Of a stretch of 54,628 nt of DNA, positions 51,313-54,628 are shown piece by piece (position 1 is the first letter of the stretch; each line of letters opens with the position of its first letter). A program made the position numbers and the translations under genes. Source of the stretch: a virus. The notes under the pieces are model-generated. The model worked only from the letters and a program-made list of their open reading frames with translations. It searched no databases and was not told where the DNA came from. The stretch is taken from IMG/VR virus record IMGVR_UViG_3300010885_045154, positions 1 through 54,628 of that record. The stretch is one strand, 5' to 3'.

Positions 51313-53217
51313 TTATGCTGTTGCTAAATCGCCGATTAATACCCAAGTGTTTGCGGAACGCTTAAAGAGTGTTGCAGATGACCATTGAGCTCTTAAGAAA
51401 GCACCTGGTGTTGAGTTAACTGTAGCTCCTGCTGCTGCTACTATTCTAACTCCTCCAGTATTTGTTCTTAAAATATCTATAGATGTGCCTATCGGAAAAT
51501 TAAGTGTTGCATCTGTTGGGACTGTAATGTCTACAGCAGATCCACCAGTATGAGAAACTTCAATTAAGTCGTCCCTTTCTGTTAATGATGATAGAGTATA
51601 TCCTGCTGTTTTTTGAATAATTGTGGTTCTTGATGGAACTCCTTCAAGTGTCTGTGTTCCATCTGTAAAAATAAATCCTCCAGCTGTTGAACTAATTACC
51701 GAAGTTCCATTTACTTTTAAATCTTTTCCAGAAGCAAGGTTGATATGCTCTGAAGATGTCCAAGAATCTGTGGAGTCTACCCAGTTAAAAGTTTTATCTG
51801 TTGCGCCCTTAAGTGTGATACCTCCACCATCTGCAGTTACATCTGTTGGTGTAGCTGTATCTCCAAGAACGATGTTCTTATCTTCAATAACAAGGTTGGT
51901 TGAGTTAAGATTTGTTGTTGTTCCATTAACTGTTAAATTACCAGAAACTGTTATATCTGCTGCTGCAAGTGTGCCAGTAAATGTAGGTCCAGCAATTGGA
52001 GCCTTGAGGTCAAGGGCTGTCTGTGTAGCAGTTGATATTGGCTTTGATGCATCTGCTGTGTTATCAACATTTGCAAGACCTACCATTGTTTTTGTAATTC
52101 CTGTTGCTGTTGTTGTTACAGCAAGTGTAGGAATTGTCACTGTGCCAGTAAATGTAGGTCCAGCAATTGGAGCCTTGAGGTCAAGGGCTGTATTTACAGT
52201 TGCGGTTAGTGCAAGTGCTGAAGTATCTGCAATACCATGAACTGATGTTGTATCATTTTCATGATTAGTTACAGCTGTAGCAATTGCTGAAGCTGCTGCA
52301 ATTCCCGCTGCAGTAATTGCATTTGATTGTGCATTTGATGCAGCTGTATTAACCGCAGTTGTAGTTGCAAGTACTGAAGTATCTGCAATTCCATGAACGT
52401 TTGTTGTATCAGACTCATGAGTAGAAATATCTGAAGTAAGTGCTACTGTACCAGAAGCATTTGGGAGTGTAATTGTACGATCTGCTGTTGGGTCTGTTAC
52501 TGTAAGTAGTGTCTCATAAGCGTCTGCTGTAGTACCTTCAAATGAAATAGAAGAGTCTAAAGAAACAAGACCCGTAAATGTAGGGTTAGCAATTGGAGCC
52601 TTAGTATCAATCTGTGTCTGGATTCCTGATGTCACGCCATCAAGGTACCCTATTTCTGTGTCTGAAACACCAGTAATTTTATTTTGCTTGTCATTACTTA
52701 AAGAACTTAATGAGTTAGCAATTGTTACAGAATAGTTAGCGTCGTTTCCAAGTGCTGCTGCAAGTTCATTTAATGTATCTAATGTTCCTGGTGCGCTATT
52801 TACTAATGCTGATATATCTGAGGTTAAAGCAACTGTACCAGTAGCATTTGGGAATGTAATAGTTCTATCAGCAGTTGGGTCTGTAACTGCTAAAGTTGTT
52901 TCAAAAGCATTATCTGTTGCTCCTTCAATTACAATAGAAGATCCTGGAACAATAAGATTTTTGCTTGCGTCTAGTCCAGCAACACCTGAGATTGCTCCAA
53001 TGTCTGTTATCTCAACATATCCTGTTAAGGTGCTTGTTAGGTTAGCAATACCTGGGTCGTTTGCATAAGCTAGTGATGTCCAAGCGGTTGTTCCGTCACC
53101 AAACTTAAGATATTTTGTATCTGACTCAAAGCCCATTTCTCCAGCTTCTAAAACTGGATTTGCTGAGGTCCACTGTGATGCGGTTCCTCTTCTTACTTGA
53201 ATTCTTACTGTTGACAT
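51313..53217 (-). CDS. Modular tail fibre protein
   Basis: A 634-residue fibre. The N-terminus (VRIQVRRGTASQWTSANPVLEAGEMGF followed by KYLKFGDGTTAWTSL) is the common virion-anchoring domain of phage fibre and tropism proteins. The rest is a chain of repeated modules: DPTADRTITFPNATGTVALTSDIS appears twice, KAPIAGPTFTGT twice, plus helical stretches (TTAVNTAASNAQSNAITAAG). The last part (INFPIGTSIDILRTNTGGVRI) is a typical fibre-end domain with a trimeric beta fold. The module around IEDKNIVLGDTATPTD...GGGITLKGATDKTFNWVDS recurs in the partial gene at the window end. AGGAG precedes the ATG. Confidence 0.82.
   Translation of the reverse strand: MSTVRIQVRRGTASQWTSANPVLEAGEMGFESDTKYLKFGDGTTAWTSLAYANDPGIANLTSTLTGYVEITDIGAISGVAGLDASKNLIVPGSSIVIEGATDNAFETTLAVTDPTADRTITFPNATGTVALTSDISALVNSAPGTLDTLNELAAALGNDANYSVTIANSLSSLSNDKQNKITGVSDTEIGYLDGVTSGIQTQIDTKAPIANPTFTGLVSLDSSISFEGTTADAYETLLTVTDPTADRTITLPNASGTVALTSDISTHESDTTNVHGIADTSVLATTTAVNTAASNAQSNAITAAGIAAASAIATAVTNHENDTTSVHGIADTSALALTATVNTALDLKAPIAGPTFTGTVTIPTLAVTTTATGITKTMVGLANVDNTADASKPISTATQTALDLKAPIAGPTFTGTLAAADITVSGNLTVNGTTTNLNSTNLVIEDKNIVLGDTATPTDVTADGGGITLKGATDKTFNWVDSTDSWTSSEHINLASGKDLKVNGTSVISSTAGGFIFTDGTQTLEGVPSRTTIIQKTAGYTLSSLTERDDLIEVSHTGGSAVDITVPTDATLNFPIGTSIDILRTNTGGVRIVAAAGATVNSTPGAFLRAQWSSATLFKRSANTWVLIGDLATA
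51970..52020. repeat. 51-bp direct repeat, copy 1 (fibre gene)
   Basis: Identical over 51 bases to 52141-52191 and encodes the APIAGPTFTGT fibre module. A more diverged copy occurs near 52571. Spacing of 171 bases keeps the reading frame. Confidence 0.9.
52141..52191. repeat. 51-bp direct repeat, copy 2 (fibre gene)
   Basis: Exact second copy of 51970-52020. Recombination between them would delete 57 codons in frame. Confidence 0.9.
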
Positions 53218-53235
53218 TTTGTTCTCCTATTTTAT

Positions 53236-53244
53236 ATTATAGCA
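53236..53244 (-). promoter_or_regulatory. Extended -10 promoter for the fibre gene
   Basis: TGC-TATAAT on the minus strand, in the 39-base gap before the modular fibre gene, followed by an AGGAG ribosome binding site. No clear -35 box. Confidence 0.5.
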
Positions 53245-53256
53245 TTTAATTTATTA

Positions 53257-53616
53257 TTACTGAAGTGCACCTGAATCAAATATATAGTCTACTGATGTGG
53301 TCGTTGGTGACCCGCCATCCATAAATTTAGATGATGCAGAAGGCGATACACCATTACCCTGAATTATGTATGTTGGTTCTCCATTATAATCAATAGAAAG
53401 ACCTACATCCATAAATGTAAGAGCTTGTGTTAAATCTGGTATTTCAGAGTATAAAGCGATAGGCTGCCAGGCGTTATCAATATAAACCTTGAGCCTTTTA
53501 GTGCTTGTATCAAAAGCAATAGGAGTGGTGCCAAGTACAATATCAGTATCAAATGTCGCTGTTCCGCCTACATTTAATCCGTTCTTGACTTTAAAATTCT
53601 TATTTGTTGTTGCCAT
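53257..53616 (-). CDS. Small fibre-associated protein
   Basis: A 119-residue protein. NFKVKNGLNVGGTATFDTDIVLGTTPIAF is a module common at the start of phage fibre proteins, with a GG-x-A-x-F beta turn. TKRLKVYIDNAWQPIALYSEI follows, then a C-terminal region that may be a chaperone or tip. It lies between two fibre genes. No clear ribosome binding site; the 66-base leader has a possible RNA fold (53631-53676). Function as a fibre subunit or chaperone is inferred. Confidence 0.65.
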   Translation of the reverse strand: MATTNKNFKVKNGLNVGGTATFDTDIVLGTTPIAFDTSTKRLKVYIDNAWQPIALYSEIPDLTQALTFMDVGLSIDYNGEPTYIIQGNGVSPSASSKFMDGGSPTTTSVDYIFDSGALQ

Positions 53617-53630
53617 TTAAGTTCACATAT

Positions 53631-53676
53631 CCCCTAATTGTTTTTGTTGGGGTTTTGAAAGGACCCCTTACCTTTT
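53631..53676 (-). other. Possible structured leader RNA
   Basis: Minus strand: AAAGG pairs with CCTTT around a loop holding GGGG (53664-53667); a CCCC (53652-53649) downstream could pair with that GGGG (a pseudoknot) or with a second GGGG (53634-53631). The two pairings exclude each other. This is a folding idea only. Confidence 0.25.
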
Positions 53677-53682
53677 ATTTAA

Positions 53683-54628
53683 TTATACTAACAGTGTACC
53701 AGTAACTATTACTTCGGTATTGTTATTTGCAGGTGTTACACGGATTCTTACATCTGTTCCGCTTACGTCTGCTGTAATTGACTGAAGAGAAGTTCCGCTT
53801 GTTGATGACATTCCATATTCTGTAAGATAAACATTATCTGAAGAATCTAGGGTCAACATAATTTTTGTGATTTCTGTATGTGTTGAAGTCTTTGACTTAA
53901 CAAGGAACTCAGCGCTTCGGTATGAAGCCTTTGCCCATGAATAAGCTGTAGTTGCTGCTGCGGTTACAATATTTCCTGTTGTTGCGGCAACTTGCTTAGC
54001 AACTGAATTTAACTCAACAGATGTAAATGAACGAGCTGTTCCATCTACCGCAGTACGGGCACGAGCATCTGTAAAGTACAGCGATGTTCCTTCTGCTACA
54101 TCATCTGTTGTTAATGCATTTGCAACTGCTGCTGCTGCATCTGCTGCAGCTTTAACAAATGCTGTAGTTGCAACCTGAGTTGTATTAGTTCCTGGTGCTG
54201 CAGTAGGTGCTGCTGGTGTACCTGTAAATGTTGGTGAAGCCAAGTTAGCCTTAAGATCTAAAGCTGTTTGTGTAGCAGTTGAAACTGGCTTATTAGCATC
54301 TGTTGTATTATCAACGTTTGCGAGTCCGACATCAGACTTTGTAATTCCAGTTGGAGTATTAATAACTGGAGAAGTCAGGGTCTTATTTGTAAGAGTTTCT
54401 GCTACATCTTTGATTGCTGTTCCGTTAGCAAGGTACGACTTGCCTGAAGCGAGGTTGAAGTTCTCAGAAGATGTCCAAGCGTCTGTTGCGTCTACCCAGT
54501 TAAGAGTCTTGTCTGTAGCACCCTTAAGAGTAATACCACCACCGTCAGCGCCTGCATCTGTTGGAGATGCTACTGAACCAAGTGTAAGGTTCTTGTCATC
54601 AACTGTGATTTCTGTTGAGTTAATTGTA
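53683..54628 (-). CDS. Tail fibre protein, partial (N-terminus beyond window)
   Basis: The frame runs open to the right edge; about 314 residues are visible. It shares modules with the 634-residue fibre downstream: VDDKNLTLGSVASPTDAGADGGG-x-TLKGATDKTLNWVDATDAW, GLANVDNTTDANKPVSTATQTALDLKA and SPTFTGTP. The C-terminal 100 residues (TTAYSWAKASYRSAEFLVKSKTSTHTEITKIML...) form a distinct beta-rich end domain resembling capsid/fibre tip proteins. A TTG at 54243 is an internal codon, not the start. Two paralogous fibre genes in a row suggest alternative or combined receptor binding. Confidence 0.8.
   Translation of the reverse strand, partial: TINSTEITVDDKNLTLGSVASPTDAGADGGGITLKGATDKTLNWVDATDAWTSSENFNLASGKSYLANGTAIKDVAETLTNKTLTSPVINTPTGITKSDVGLANVDNTTDANKPVSTATQTALDLKANLASPTFTGTPAAPTAAPGTNTTQVATTAFVKAAADAAAAVANALTTDDVAEGTSLYFTDARARTAVDGTARSFTSVELNSVAKQVAATTGNIVTAAATTAYSWAKASYRSAEFLVKSKTSTHTEITKIMLTLDSSDNVYLTEYGMSSTSGTSLQSITADVSGTDVRIRVTPANNNTEVIVTGTLLV

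Noticed and set aside
53683-54243. Complete 186-residue gene starting at TTG 54243
   Set aside because: The same frame continues to the window edge with fibre modules; the TTG is an internal Leu codon.
1-54628. tRNA genes, integrase, attachment sites or insertion sequences
   Set aside because: Gaps are too short for tRNAs and no cloverleaf, recombinase or terminal repeat was seen.

Overview
The window is a contiguous piece of a tailed double-stranded DNA phage (siphovirus-type) genome. It is AT-rich and densely packed, and every gene I accept lies on the minus strand, so the map is read from high to low coordinates. It carries an HK97-type head (portal, S78-like protease/scaffold, major capsid), a non-contractile tail (major tail protein, frameshifted tail chaperones, a 3530-residue tape measure) and a self-contained replication set (C-family DNA polymerase, DnaB helicase, DnaG primase, gp32-like SSB, RecA). 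I see no integrase, terminase, holin, endolysin or tRNA. Host is not provable. Extended -10 promoters, apparently leaderless starts and the replication gene set fit a phage of a low-GC actinobacterium, perhaps freshwater, but this is inference.

Layout in transcription order. 54.6-50.4 kb: modular tail-fibre genes, ending with an Fn3-type protein whose tail is built of FFxPPx hexapeptides encoded by 18-bp tandem repeats. 50.4-43.6 kb: an accessory block with seven Fe(II)/2-oxoglutarate oxygenases, two relatives of an uncharacterised phage family, a cysteine-cluster protein and a small unknown. 43.6-33.2 kb: a LamG-like protein, portal, protease/scaffold, capsid, SAP-like protein, head-tail connectors, tail terminator and tail tube. 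33.1-21.9 kb: tail chaperones with a -1 slippery site, then the tape measure with two zinc-protease motifs and a possible ADP-ribosyltransferase fold. 21.8-10.0 kb: distal-tail, hub and fibre-like proteins, an eighth 2OG oxygenase next to an (SP)n protein, and three small genes. 10.0-0 kb: a promoter/inverted repeat/terminator cluster, then metallophosphoesterase, small DNA-metabolism proteins, helicase, primase, SSB, polymerase, MazG-like protein and RecA (cut by the window edge).

How it works together. The left 10 kb would replicate and recombine the genome, with SSB, helicase, primase and polymerase in one overlapping cassette. The rest builds the virion. Intrinsic terminators followed by new promoters separate capsid, tail-tube and tail/tape-measure transcription, which would allow high capsid and tube expression. 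The most notable ideas are (i) a tape measure carrying enzyme-like cargo domains separated by repeated IPGY linkers, and (ii) 2OG oxygenases next to two proline-rich fibre-like proteins, suggesting phage-encoded hydroxylation of tail proteins.
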